Origin: Alphaproteobacteria bacterium
Lineage (GTDB): Bacteria; Pseudomonadota; Alphaproteobacteria; Micavibrionales; Micavibrionaceae
NCBI GenBank assembly: GCA_020443295.1
Contig: JAGRIJ010000010.1
Location: forward strand, 1-64,000
Reading direction: 5' to 3'
DNA: 64,000 nt
Part shown: piece by piece, positions 54,536 through 63,644 of the stretch
How positions within the stretch are numbered: the first letter of the stretch is position 1
How the letters are laid out: each line of letters opens with the position of its first letter
Program-made: the position numbers and the translations under genes
The notes under the pieces: generated by a model
Told to the model about the DNA's origin: nothing
The model's database searches: none
Seen by the model: only the letters and a program-made list of their open reading frames with translations

Positions 54536-57235
54536 ATGGTAACGCAAAACAAGCCAATCGCCAGCCAGCCTTGGCATGCCCTTCGGGTTGAAGAGATTGA
54601 AAAAATCCTCTCGACCCGCGCGCAAGGGTTGGAAAAAGAAGAAATTTCTTCTCGCCTCGCTGTGTATGGTCCAAACGAAATTCAGGATACGCACCCTGTT
54701 TACTGGTATCAGATGCTCCTGTCCCAGTTTCAGGACTTTATGATTTTTATCCTGATCGTAGCAGCTCTTATCTCCGCTTTTTTAGGGGAGACAATAGATG
54801 CGGCGGTAATTGTCGCGATTATCCTTTTAAACGGCGCCTTGGGCTTTTTTCAGGAATGGAAAGCCGAAAATGCCCTTCAGCAACTCAAGGGCATGTTAAT
54901 GCCCACATGTAAGGTTATCCGTGCTGACCGCCCTCAAACGATAGGACGGGCGGAACTCGTTCCCGGTGACCGCGTTCTTGTTGAGTCCGGCGATCAGGTC
55001 CCGGCGGACTTGAGGCTGGTCGACGTGCTGAACCTCCGGATAGACGAGGCGGCCCTGACCGGGGAATCTCTGGCAGTTGAAAAAAATACGGCTCTGCAGG
55101 AGCCTGAAACCGAAATCACGGCGCGCTCGAACATGGCCTGGATGGGCACCAACATAACGAACGGCCGGGCGGAAGGCATCGTTATCGCTACCGGGATGAA
55201 AACAGAATTCGGCAAGATCGCGGCCCTGACCGGAACGATCAGGCGTCCGGCCGTCAATCTCAAACGCAAGATGGAAGAACTGGCAAAAAAGCTGGGAGGG
55301 ATGGCTATCGCGATTGCTGTGCTTGTGACCGTTGCAGGTGTTCTTAACGGAAAGGACCTGTTTTTGATGTTTATGCAGGGGGTTTCTCTGGCGGTCGCAG
55401 CCGTCCCTGAAGGGTTGCCGGCTGTTGTGACAATTACCCTTGCGCTGGGCGTAAGGGTTCTGGTGCAGCGTAAGGCTCTGTTAAGGCAGCTCCGGGCTGC
55501 CGAAACGCTGGGAGCGACCACGGTAATCTGCACCGATAAGACTGGTACATTAACCAGAAACGAAATGACGGTTCAGAAAGTCTGGATTGAAGGAGCGGTT
55601 CTTGAGGTAACGGGAAGCGGATACGCACCGGAAGGGGAAATCAGAAAAAATGGACAGGCGGCTTTGGCAAAAAGTGATCCCGTACTCGCTTGCTTGATCG
55701 AGACCGGATTGAAATGCAATCACGCCCGGATTGTCAGGAACGACGGACAATGGAAGGCGATGGGCGCTCCGACGGAGGCGGCTTTGATCGTACTGGCCTC
55801 CAAAGCGGGAGTAAAAAGCGAACAAAACGACCGGGCTGTGGCCGAGTATTCTTTTAATTCCAACCGCAAACGCATGTCCATCGTCGAAAAGGTGAATGAA
55901 GGCTTTATCGTCCACATGAAAGGAGCGCCGGAGGTCCTGCTGGCCCGGTCGACTTACATCATGAAAGGTCGAGAAGCGAAACCCTTGACGGACGAGGATA
56001 GGAGCGAAATTAATGCAATCATTAAGACTTTCGCTTCTCAGGGGCTGCGGACGCTGGCTCTCGCAAGAAAAAAGATAAACACGCCGGATATTCCCGACGA
56101 GTGTCAGGCAGAATACGAAATGTGCTTTCTGGGTGTTGTCGGGGTTTTGGACCCGCCGCGGCCCGAAGTGCCTGAAGCCATACGCACGGCGCATAGCGCC
56201 GGCATCAAGGTTCTGATGATGACTGGAGACTCTCCTGATACGGCGCAGGCGGTCGCGCGGCAGATTGGTCTGCCCGACCGACTGACTGTGAGTGGAAGGG
56301 ACTTGCACGAGGCAACGGATGCGCAGCTCTGGGAATGGGTCAGGCAAGACGCGATTTTTGCCCGCACCGTACCTGAAGACAAGCATCGGATTGTAAAAAT
56401 TCTGCAAAATCACGGAAAAATCGTTGCCATGACAGGAGACGGTGTAAACGATGCTCCGGCCCTCAAACAGGCAGATATAGGAATTGCCATGGGGGTACGG
56501 GGAACGGACGTTGCAAAAAACGCCGCCGATATAATCCTGATGGACGATAATTTCGTTTCGATTATTTCTGCGATTGAAGAGGGGCGCAGGCAATACGCGA
56601 ATATCCGCAAATTCGTGCGCTACCTTCTCTCCTCGAACTTCGGTGAAATCATAGCCGTATTTATCAATGCCCTGATCGGTGGTCCGCTGATCCTGCTCCC
56701 GGTTCAGATCCTCTGGATGAATCTCGTCACGGATGGATTGTCCGCACTGGCCCTTGGTCTGGAAAAAGCCGAACGGGGCATAATGTCGATCCCGCCCCGT
56801 CCCGCCAATCAGCCCATTCTTGATAAAAGAGGCATCATCATAGTTCTCTCCAGCGGAACATATATCGGTTTGATGACCCTTGCGCTGTTCCAGATCTATT
56901 TATTCTTCGGGGCTGGGCACTACGAGCTGGCAAATTGTATCGCCTTTACTGGGATCATCATCCTGGAAAAAATAAACGTGTTTAATTACAGGTCCCTGAT
57001 CCATCCCCTTCACAGGATCGGGTATCTAACCAACCTCTGGCTTCTTGCTGCGGTTGCCTTCACAATGACTTTGCAAATCATGGCCGTCTATACGCCCTCT
57101 CTTGAACAGGCGCTAAAAACAATCCCCTTGAGTTCTGGCGATTGGCTGATCATGCTGGCGGCTTCTCTTCCGCTTTTGATTGCCGGAGAGATCTATAAAT
57201 CGGCTCAGAAAAAAAACGTCCGACAAACCGCCTAG
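54536..57235 (+). CDS. P2-type cation-transporting ATPase (Ca2+-type)
   Basis: An inner membrane P-type pump of 899 residues. An N-terminal cation-ATPase domain ([13 protein letters not shown]) is followed by helices M1-M4 with [15 protein letters not shown], phosphorylation motif CTDKTGTLT (Asp334), KGAPEVLL for nucleotide binding, [22 protein letters not shown] and six C-terminal helices with [15 protein letters not shown]. The PEGLP and N/D residues in M4 and M6 resemble Ca2+ or Mn2+ pumps. Ion identity is not certain. The ATG at 54536 has no clear ribosome-binding site; a six-codon frame (MTVKQW) from 54522 overlaps it and might couple translation. It is divergent from hsp20. Confidence 0.92.
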   Translation: MVTQNKPIASQPWHALRVEEIEKILSTRAQGLEKEEISSRLAVYGPNEIQDTHPVYWYQMLLSQFQDFMIFILIVAALISAFLGETIDAAVIVAIILLNGALGFFQEWKAENALQQLKGMLMPTCKVIRADRPQTIGRAELVPGDRVLVESGDQVPADLRLVDVLNLRIDEAALTGESLAVEKNTALQEPETEITARSNMAWMGTNITNGRAEGIVIATGMKTEFGKIAALTGTIRRPAVNLKRKMEELAKKLGGMAIAIAVLVTVAGVLNGKDLFLMFMQGVSLAVAAVPEGLPAVVTITLALGVRVLVQRKALLRQLRAAETLGATTVICTDKTGTLTRNEMTVQKVWIEGAVLEVTGSGYAPEGEIRKNGQAALAKSDPVLACLIETGLKCNHARIVRNDGQWKAMGAPTEAALIVLASKAGVKSEQNDRAVAEYSFNSNRKRMSIVEKVNEGFIVHMKGAPEVLLARSTYIMKGREAKPLTDEDRSEINAIIKTFASQGLRTLALARKKINTPDIPDECQAEYEMCFLGVVGVLDPPRPEVPEAIRTAHSAGIKVLMMTGDSPDTAQAVARQIGLPDRLTVSGRDLHEATDAQLWEWVRQDAIFARTVPEDKHRIVKILQNHGKIVAMTGDGVNDAPALKQADIGIAMGVRGTDVAKNAADIILMDDNFVSIISAIEEGRRQYANIRKFVRYLLSSNFGEIIAVFINALIGGPLILLPVQILWMNLVTDGLSALALGLEKAERGIMSIPPRPANQPILDKRGIIIVLSSGTYIGLMTLALFQIYLFFGAGHYELANCIAFTGIIILEKINVFNYRSLIHPLHRIGYLTNLWLLAAVAFTMTLQIMAVYTPSLEQALKTIPLSSGDWLIMLAASLPLLIAGEIYKSAQKKNVRQTA

Positions 57236-57363
57236 CTCTATTGAAAACGTCACCTTATTTCCGCTGGAGATTAAGTCTGGCTCAATCTTTTCCGCCTTTT
57301 CAGGTTCGCTTCATCTTTGCGGGTTAAAAAAGAATAAGGTGTAAGAGGTGAAAAGGACCTTCC

Positions 57364-58092
57364 ATGCAGACGATACGCATTTTTCAGGATTCCAGCGAAG
57401 CCGGGCGTTTACGCCTTAATTCAAAGGCGATGGGGCCTGCCGGACGTCTAAAGGCATCGGTCATAGATATCTCCCCCTCATTCGCTCCGCAGAGAGAGCG
57501 AGTGGAAACATTCATCCGGCAAATCTATGAAAAATCCTATGGTGCGGACATAGACGTTCTCTACCCTACTTTAATGAGCGTAAGAACGAGTGCAGGGGAG
57601 ATTCTCGCCGGAATAGGCTTTCGCTATGCGTCTGAAGAGCCTTTGTTTCTGGAGCGTTACACGAAAGCCCCGATAGAGGAAACATTATCCGTTCTTTACA
57701 ATAAGGATATTTGCCGTTCGCAGATTGTTGAAATCGGCAATCTGGCTTCCATAGGGAAGGGAGCATCCATCTATCTTTTTGCAGCGTTGTCATCCTACCT
57801 GCACGCACGTGGAATTGATTTCGCTACCGTTACCGGGACTGATTTTCTGCAGAAACGCTTTCACAGGCTGGGTCTGCAGCCGCAGAGAGTGTGCAGCGCC
57901 GACCCCGAGCTCTTGACGGAAGAAGAGCGCAGGCGGTGGGGGTCTTACTATGATACGAAACCAGGTGTGCTGACCGGATCCGTTGGGAATGGCGTTCACC
58001 ATCTCAAAAAAGCTTTGGGCGTTGTCTATGAAGAGCAGCCCGGAATATCTTTGTTTTCGCGTCTCCACTTCAAAAAATCCTTCTCGTCATGA
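57364..58092 (+). CDS. Thermostable-hemolysin family protein
   Basis: A 242-residue protein resembling the Vibrio thermostable delta-hemolysin family (T_hemolysin). There is no signal peptide. The region EIGNLASIGKGASIYLFAALSSYL and the following TDFLQKRFHRLGL look like a GNAT-type acyltransferase fold, related in shape to acyl-homoserine lactone synthases. A biosynthetic role may be more likely than lysis. It is first in a four-gene overlapping operon; its stop overlaps the next start by 4 bases. Confidence 0.8.
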   Translation: MQTIRIFQDSSEAGRLRLNSKAMGPAGRLKASVIDISPSFAPQRERVETFIRQIYEKSYGADIDVLYPTLMSVRTSAGEILAGIGFRYASEEPLFLERYTKAPIEETLSVLYNKDICRSQIVEIGNLASIGKGASIYLFAALSSYLHARGIDFATVTGTDFLQKRFHRLGLQPQRVCSADPELLTEEERRRWGSYYDTKPGVLTGSVGNGVHHLKKALGVVYEEQPGISLFSRLHFKKSFSS

Positions 58093-59510
58093 GCGCTCTC
58101 TTTGAATCCATAACAAGGCATGCTTGCGAAGCCCCGCAAAAAGGAGCGCTCTGCGGGGCAGGGCAGACCATATCTTACAGCACACTGATAGATGAAGTGA
58201 GGCGCAGGAAAAATATCCTCGCGGAACAGAATGTTAAAGTTCTGGGCCTTCAGATAAATAATTCTCCCGACTGGATTCTCTGGGATCTGGCCGCCCTGAA
58301 AAGCGGCATTGTCTGTGTCCCGCTCCCCCCCTTTTTTAGTAACGAGCAAATCAACTATGTGAAACACAGCACGGGCATTGACGCTTGCGTATATGATCGC
58401 GGCATCGTGAAAACAGAAACCGGAAACTCCGTCTCGATCCCGGAGAAAACAGCAAAAATTACATTTACTTCAGGCACGACGGGCACCCCCAAGGGCGTAT
58501 GTCTTCCCGCCTCAGGGTTGGAACAATTGGCCGTATCTTTGCAGAACGTAATCGGACCGGAATATGCGGAGCGCCATTTAAGCATTCTGCCTTTGGGGGT
58601 TCTCCTTGAAAATGTTGCCGGCGTGTATACGGCGCTGATGGCTGGTGCCGAAATACATATACCCGCTCCGCATGAGATAGGCATGGATGACCCCTTTCAG
58701 CCTGATTTTTCCGGGATATGCCGTTACATATCGGAACAAAAAATCACGTCAATCATTCTTGTGCCGGAATTGCTCCGCGGCTTAATGCGGGAACTCATGC
58801 AAAATCATGAGATATCCCGATCTCTGCGTTATGTTGCAGTAGGGGGGGCAAAGGTCTCACCGGAACTCATTCACGCGGCCCGTGCGTCAGGCCTCCCGGT
58901 TTACGAGGGGTACGGCTTGAGTGAGTGTGGCTCTGTTGTTGCGCTCAACACACCCTCTTCCGATCATGTGGGAACAGCGGGTGTGATCCTGCCGCATATA
59001 AAAGCAGAAATCTTACATGGAGAAATAGTAATTCAAAACCCTGCCTTTCTCGGATATCTGGGTGAAACGCCCAGAGATCCGGGACAGGTTTTTGCTACCG
59101 GTGATCTTGGAGAATTCGATCAAAATGGCGCTTTAAAAATCACGGGCCGCTGCAAAAACGTGATCATTACCGCGCAGGGACGAAACATCTCCCCCGAATG
59201 GATCGAGAGCTTACTTTTAATTCAGCCTGAAATCGGACAGGCCTTCGTTTACGGCAACGATCTGCCGTTCCCGGCGGCGCTGATCGTTCCTGCTTCTCGG
59301 AATGCGGATATCGGTCAGGCACTGGAAAAAGTAAATGAAGCGCTTCCCTCTTATGCGCGGGTGGAGCGCTTCGATATTGTCTCGCCTTTCACGCTGGACA
59401 ACGGAATGCTCACCGGGACAGGCCGTATGCGCCGGGAGGAGATTTCAAAAACCTATAAGACACTCGTGGAAAAGGAGATGAATAATGACATTTTACGACG
59501 TGCTGGTTAA
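58089..59510 (+). CDS. AMP-binding (acyl-CoA ligase-like) enzyme lacking the usual catalytic Lys
   Basis: ANL-superfamily protein of 473 residues. Present are TFTSGTTGTPKGV (P-loop), YEGYGLSECG, and GDLGEFDQNGALKITGRCKN. At the C-terminus, where the A10 motif would read like LTPTLKLKR with the adenylation Lys, it has LTGTGRMRREE: Arg446 replaces Lys. The C-terminal domain is also short. It probably activates a fatty acid or similar carboxylate, or uses only one half-reaction. It overlaps the hemolysin-family gene by 4 bases and the diiron-type enzyme by 26. Confidence 0.85.
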   Translation: MSALFESITRHACEAPQKGALCGAGQTISYSTLIDEVRRRKNILAEQNVKVLGLQINNSPDWILWDLAALKSGIVCVPLPPFFSNEQINYVKHSTGIDACVYDRGIVKTETGNSVSIPEKTAKITFTSGTTGTPKGVCLPASGLEQLAVSLQNVIGPEYAERHLSILPLGVLLENVAGVYTALMAGAEIHIPAPHEIGMDDPFQPDFSGICRYISEQKITSIILVPELLRGLMRELMQNHEISRSLRYVAVGGAKVSPELIHAARASGLPVYEGYGLSECGSVVALNTPSSDHVGTAGVILPHIKAEILHGEIVIQNPAFLGYLGETPRDPGQVFATGDLGEFDQNGALKITGRCKNVIITAQGRNISPEWIESLLLIQPEIGQAFVYGNDLPFPAALIVPASRNADIGQALEKVNEALPSYARVERFDIVSPFTLDNGMLTGTGRMRREEISKTYKTLVEKEMNNDILRRAG

Positions 59511-60168
59511 AGAAACCGAGGATCAGCGCCGCGACTTGTATAGTGCCCCTCAACTGGTCGCTGGCTTGAAAGGAGAAATAAGCAAGGACACGTATATCGC
59601 CTATCTTACCGAGGCGTATCATCATGTCCGGCATACTGTGCCCTTCCTTATGGCGATGGGTGCGCGCCTCCCTGAGCGCTCGGAATGGCTGCGAACCGCC
59701 ATCGCAGAATATATTGAAGAAGAAATCGGTCATGAGGAATGGATTCTCAACGACATCGAGGCCGCAGGCGGAGAAAAGGAAGCGGCAAGAACATCGAGCC
59801 CCCATTTTGAAACGGAACTTCTGGTCTCCTATAATTACGATTACATCGCGCGCAAAAACCCCGTTGGTTTCATGGGCATGGTGTTTATGCTTGAAAGCAC
59901 CAGTACGCAAATCGCTACGGCTGGGGCGGACGCGTTGAAAAAAGGTCTCGGCTTGCCTGACCGGGCATTCAGCTACCTGTATTCGCACGGCTCTCTTGAT
60001 CTTGAGCATCTCGAATTTTTCAAAAAAACCGTAAACGTCATCGACAATAAAGAAGATCAGGCCGCGATTATCGAAGTCGCGCAAAAAACCTTCCGCCTCT
60101 TCGCAGATGTTCTGCGCAGTATTCCTCTGAAATCCACAAGCATGGAGGGGGACCAATATGCGGCTTGA
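59485..60168 (+). CDS. Heme-oxygenase-like diiron oxidase (TenA/UndA-like)
   Basis: A 227-residue helical protein of the TenA-like/iron-containing redox group. Candidate metal ligands are in AYHHVRHTVP (His47, His50), EYIEEEIGHEEW (Glu80, His83), MLESTS (Glu137) and YSHGSLDLEHLEFF (His168, Asp172, His175), matching the E-x2-H and H-x3-D-x2-H spacing of heme-oxygenase-like diiron enzymes such as UndA. Such enzymes oxidise or decarboxylate acyl or amino-acid chains with O2. The overlap with the ligand-activating gene suggests that they share a substrate. Confidence 0.8.
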   Translation: MTFYDVLVKETEDQRRDLYSAPQLVAGLKGEISKDTYIAYLTEAYHHVRHTVPFLMAMGARLPERSEWLRTAIAEYIEEEIGHEEWILNDIEAAGGEKEAARTSSPHFETELLVSYNYDYIARKNPVGFMGMVFMLESTSTQIATAGADALKKGLGLPDRAFSYLYSHGSLDLEHLEFFKKTVNVIDNKEDQAAIIEVAQKTFRLFADVLRSIPLKSTSMEGDQYAA

Positions 60169-60910
60169 GGGTAAAAAAATACTGCTCACCGGGGGGAGAG
60201 GCGGCCTGGGGACGGCGCTTTATGAAGTGCTGGTCCAAAAGGGGGCGCACGTGACGAGCTTGGGGCGGAGGCAGGAGGATGATATCCGCGCCAATCTTTC
60301 GAGCGGCGAAGATGTCTTGCGTGTGTGCCGCCGGATAGAATCCATGCCGGTCGATGTGCTGATCAACAACGCAGCCCTTCAGCATTTCGGACGAACGCAT
60401 GAACAGCCTGAAGCTCGGTTGATGGCGATGGTCGCGGTCAATCTGCAGGCTCCCTTGCTTCTGACCCGCGCCGTATTGCCCGGGATGCTTGCGCAAAAAC
60501 AGGGGCAAATCGTCAATATCGGTTCTGCTCTTGCCGGTGTGCCGTTTCCGCATTTCAGTGTCTATTGTGCCACGAAGGGAGGAATGCGCGCGTTCAGCCA
60601 GTCGATACGAAGAGAGTATAGAGGGCGCGGAATTACCGTTACATATGCCGCACCGCGCGCCATGCGCACAGCTATGAGCGCAGGGCCGGTTTCCGAGCTT
60701 CTGAAGCGCACGCGCAGCGCGATGGACCTTCCGTCCGACACGGCGGAAAAAATTGTGCGCGCAATCGAGTCGGACAGGCCCGAAATCAGCATAGGGCTCA
60801 GCGAACGGTTTTTCTCCGGGCTCAACATGCTTGCTCCGGCGCTGATCGATAGCGGCCTCAAGGGCGCACGCGATATTGGCGAAGATATTCTTTCAACAGT
60901 TCAAACGTGA
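60158..60910 (+). CDS. Short-chain dehydrogenase/reductase
   Basis: A 250-residue SDR: LLTGGRGGLGTAL as cofactor motif, NNAALQHFG, and YCATKGGMRAF with the catalytic Tyr-x3-Lys. The glycine motif is GGRGGLG, which is slightly atypical. It overlaps the diiron enzyme gene by 11 bases, the fourth gene of the operon, and probably reduces or oxidises the operon's product. The C-terminal region has a hydrophobic segment (FFSGLNMLAPALI) that may bring it to the membrane. The substrate is unknown. Confidence 0.87.
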   Translation: MRLEGKKILLTGGRGGLGTALYEVLVQKGAHVTSLGRRQEDDIRANLSSGEDVLRVCRRIESMPVDVLINNAALQHFGRTHEQPEARLMAMVAVNLQAPLLLTRAVLPGMLAQKQGQIVNIGSALAGVPFPHFSVYCATKGGMRAFSQSIRREYRGRGITVTYAAPRAMRTAMSAGPVSELLKRTRSAMDLPSDTAEKIVRAIESDRPEISIGLSERFFSGLNMLAPALIDSGLKGARDIGEDILSTVQT

Positions 60911-60923
60911 AAAGGAAAAGAAC

Positions 60924-61646
60924 ATGAAATTTACCGCGTATTCAAAAGTTGCATTAATGATGTTGGCTGGCGCAGCGATGCTTCCGCGTCCTGTGAGCGC
61001 GCAGGAACAGACCCGGCAGGACGGGGTTTCAGCGCCGCCGGCTTTAAGTATGGCGATTACAGACCTTCAAAGCCGGTGGGATCAGGTCAACTACCAGATT
61101 TCCGATAAGGATGAGCAGGCCAAGGCGCTGAAATCACTGGAAGAAAAGGCGGACAGGATCGTCGCTTCGTTCCCGCATAGCGCCGATGTAAAAATATGGG
61201 ATGGAATTATCTACTCCACCGATGCGGGCGTAGTGGGAGGGATATCGGCATTGTCTAAGATCAATAAGGCCAGGGAACTGTTCGAGGATGCCCTTAAAAT
61301 TGATGAGTCCGCTATGAACGGCGGCGCGCACACAAGTCTCGGCTCCCTTTATTACAAGGTGCCGGGCTGGCCGATTTCATTCGGGGACAATGATATGGCC
61401 GAAAAGCATCTGAAGGCTGCTCTGGCTATAAGCCCGGATGATATTGACGCCAACTATTTTTACGGGGATTTTCTGATGAGTACCAAAAAGTACGAAGAGG
61501 CCGTTCCCGTGCTTGAAAAGGCCATGCAGGCTCCGGAGCGCCCCGGTCGCGAGATCGCCGATACAGGTCGCCGCAAGGAAATTCAGGCCGATCTCGATAC
61601 CGCGCAGGAAAAGCTGAAAACCGCTTTGGGCAAAAAATATAATTAG
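60924..61646 (+). CDS. Secreted TPR-repeat protein
   Basis: About 240 residues from the ATG at 60924, which has AAAAGGAAA upstream; an earlier in-frame ATG lies inside the SDR gene. A Sec signal peptide (MKFTAYSKVALMMLAGAAML, ending VSAQ) is followed by helical repeats: about residues 95-130 (INKARELFEDALKID) and 150-195 (AEKHLKAALAISPDD, YEEAVPVLEKAM). It is probably a periplasmic scaffold. The gap after the SDR is 13 bases, so it may be the fifth member of the operon. No enzymatic motif seen. Confidence 0.82.
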   Translation: MKFTAYSKVALMMLAGAAMLPRPVSAQEQTRQDGVSAPPALSMAITDLQSRWDQVNYQISDKDEQAKALKSLEEKADRIVASFPHSADVKIWDGIIYSTDAGVVGGISALSKINKARELFEDALKIDESAMNGGAHTSLGSLYYKVPGWPISFGDNDMAEKHLKAALAISPDDIDANYFYGDFLMSTKKYEEAVPVLEKAMQAPERPGREIADTGRRKEIQADLDTAQEKLKTALGKKYN

Positions 61647-62017
61647 CGCCGTAAAAGCGCAGTGATGCAAAGCGCGGCCCACCCGGCCATAAGTGTCAGC
61701 CCGCCTGCAGGGGCGCCATAGGCTGCCAGGCGGATACCCGTAAAAGAAAGAACATAGAGGGACCCGCAGAACAGGATGGTGCCTACGATAAACAGCGTGG
61801 AGGTAAAGGCAAGGCGCTTAAGCTCGCGCGGGTTAAGCTCTGCGTAAGTCATCACCAGCCCCAGTGCTGTGATGAGAAGGGCATAGCCCTGATGATATCT
61901 GAGCGCTGTTTCTGTGGAGTGAGTCATTTCATCGGAAAGGGCATGATCGAAAAGAGCCCCGGCGATCACGCCGCCGAGGCCCAGTATGGCACCAAAAAGA
62001 AGGATAAAACGCGCCAT
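61643..62017 (-). CDS. DUF423 (YgdD-type) inner membrane protein
   Basis: A 124-residue protein with four hydrophobic helices. The N-terminal FILLFGAILGLGGVIAGALFDHAL, the ALRYHQGYALLITAL motif and the C-terminal GAPAGGLTLMAGWAAL are diagnostic of DUF423. The function is unknown; it is widespread in Proteobacteria. It starts 11 bases after the DUF4399 gene on the same strand, and overlaps the end of the TPR gene by 4 bases on the opposite strand. Confidence 0.9.
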   Translation of the reverse strand: MARFILLFGAILGLGGVIAGALFDHALSDEMTHSTETALRYHQGYALLITALGLVMTYAELNPRELKRLAFTSTLFIVGTILFCGSLYVLSFTGIRLAAYGAPAGGLTLMAGWAALCITALLRR

Positions 62018-62028
62018 GCGTGCCGGCT

Positions 62029-62463
62029 TTACTCTTCCACGGTTACGTGAATGATATCGGACATCACCGGCGGATGGTGCAGCATATGGTTGCCATCGCC
62101 CATAACCAGTTGAAGCGTGTGAGCGCCGGGGGAGAGCGTCACGGTGGTTTCAGTCTGCCCCTTTCCGAAATGAAGATGCTGATCGTCGCTGGGAATGGCA
62201 TACTGCATTTCTTCATCGGTAAGCTGGGTATCGATCAGAAGATGAAAATGTCCGGTGCCCGGTTCATTCGTGCCTGCGGGAGCAATTGTCATCCCGGTGA
62301 TCCCGAATTCAACGGCCAGCGGGCTTTTTACGTTATCGCCGTCCTTCAGGTTGACAAAAAACGCTTTGGGCACTTCTGCCTGAACGTCGGTGGTTTCAGC
62401 ATAGGTCAGCGCCGGAAAAACCAAAAAAGCCAGTGCCGCGAGGATTATAAATGTATGTTTCAT
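62029..62463 (-). CDS. Periplasmic DUF4399 protein
   Basis: About 144 residues from the ATG at 62463 (MKHTFIILAALAFL), preceded by GGAAAGGA; an ATG six codons upstream overlaps this site. A Sec signal peptide ends at TYAET. The mature part has GHFHLLID, HLHFGKGQTET, LSPGAHTLQLVMGDGNH and HHPPVMSD, all typical of DUF4399 domains. Six or more His suggest metal binding, as proposed for related proteins, but no function is established. It shares an operon with the DUF423 gene. Confidence 0.88.
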   Translation of the reverse strand: MKHTFIILAALAFLVFPALTYAETTDVQAEVPKAFFVNLKDGDNVKSPLAVEFGITGMTIAPAGTNEPGTGHFHLLIDTQLTDEEMQYAIPSDDQHLHFGKGQTETTVTLSPGAHTLQLVMGDGNHMLHHPPVMSDIIHVTVEE

Positions 62464-62545
62464 TATGGGAGTCCTTTCCATGAACAGAATGGCACTAATT
62501 AAAATCTAAGTACCTGAAGGGAAGCTGAAAAGCGATAAAAAAACG

Positions 62546-63178
62546 CTAAGTTACGGCCGTAGCCAGAAGCCCCGTCACTCCGGGCAGGATCTTCAGGGTT
62601 TTAACCGCGATATCTTCCGCCTTGAACCCTCCTTGTAAAAAAGCCGAACGAATGTCCTGGCAAGAGAAAAGTAAATGAGTCTCAGCCCCCGCGAACTTCC
62701 ATTTTCGCATGGCGGATTCATCCGTAGCGTACAGGGCCATGGTCCCGCCGGGTTTTAAGACCCGGCGGCACTCGCGAAGCACGGCGGGCGCATCGTCCCA
62801 GAAATAAATCACATTGACGGCAAGGATTTTATCAAAAGAGTGATCGGCATACGGCAGGGAATAAAACTCGCCCAGAATCAGGGACACCCTTCCATCGTTC
62901 ACTGCGCAGCGGTTAAGTTTGCAGGCCTGGGCCAGCATCTCTCTCGAAATATCAATGCCGTGAATGTTTGCGTGTGAAACATGCTGTGCCATCATATGCA
63001 CGGCTTGGCCCGGACCGAAACCCAGTTCAAGAATGCGATCGTTCGGCTGAAGATTTAAAGCTTCAACCGCGGCTTTGTTTGGCACCGTGTTGACAAGACG
63101 CATGGCCCGGCCTACGGCGCGTCCGGTCATCCCTTTGGGGTGTTTGAGCTGCTCTCCGAGGGCGTGCCAGAAACTCAT
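62546..63178 (-). CDS. SAM-dependent methyltransferase
   Basis: A 210-residue class I methyltransferase. Motif I is RILELGFGPGQAV, motif II reads IHGIDISREML, and motif IV is FDKILAVNVIYFW, followed by RVLKPGG. The substrate is unknown. The start ATGA overlaps the stop of the small lipoprotein gene, so the two are coupled. The ring of motifs resembles UbiE/Methyltransf_11 proteins. It is followed by about 80 bases without a gene before the DUF4399 start. Confidence 0.85.
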   Translation of the reverse strand: MSFWHALGEQLKHPKGMTGRAVGRAMRLVNTVPNKAAVEALNLQPNDRILELGFGPGQAVHMMAQHVSHANIHGIDISREMLAQACKLNRCAVNDGRVSLILGEFYSLPYADHSFDKILAVNVIYFWDDAPAVLRECRRVLKPGGTMALYATDESAMRKWKFAGAETHLLFSCQDIRSAFLQGGFKAEDIAVKTLKILPGVTGLLATAVT

Positions 63179-63453
63179 GGACGGGTTTGGGAGCGCTCTA
63201 CGCAGCTAAACGTCGCAGTCGTCAGCCCCCACGGGCTTTTATCTTTTGTCTGCAGGACCGCATCCTTGCCATACTCTTCGCAATGAGAGCGGGCAAGATC
63301 CGCGACCTCTTCCGGGTCAATAAAGGTCGTATCATAATGGATAGTCATCAGATCCGGGGACTGCGTTTCGACCTTATAAGCGCCGCCCCAGACGGCAACG
63401 CAACCGCTAAGCAACACCGTACCGGCTGCCAGAAAGATTATCCGCCGTAACAT
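63175..63453 (-). CDS. Small outer membrane lipoprotein of unknown function
   Basis: A 92-residue protein starting at the ATG at 63453 (MLRRIIFL), which has GGAGCG 8 bases upstream; an ATG five codons before is less likely. The signal ends in lipobox LLSGC, so the mature Cys is lipid-modified. The rest is a short alpha/beta domain (HYDTTFIDPEEVADLARSHC, TTATFSCVE) with two further cysteines that may form a disulfide. No family is recognised with confidence. Coupled to the methyltransferase. Confidence 0.8.
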   Translation of the reverse strand: MLRRIIFLAAGTVLLSGCVAVWGGAYKVETQSPDLMTIHYDTTFIDPEEVADLARSHCEEYGKDAVLQTKDKSPWGLTTATFSCVERSQTRP

Positions 63454-63644
63454 AGCTGTTCGCTCCATGGATCAAGATTAGGTCTTGAAGCTGAAGTGAA
63501 GCTGAAAAAACAAGATTCAAAATTCACAAAAATAGATATCGAAACTAAAAGATAAGAGATAAAGCAAAAAAATTTTTGTATTTCAGGACTTTACTATACA
63601 CTGAAAGCGCTGATCCTTCTGAGGTGAAAAGTGAAGTAGAAAAA

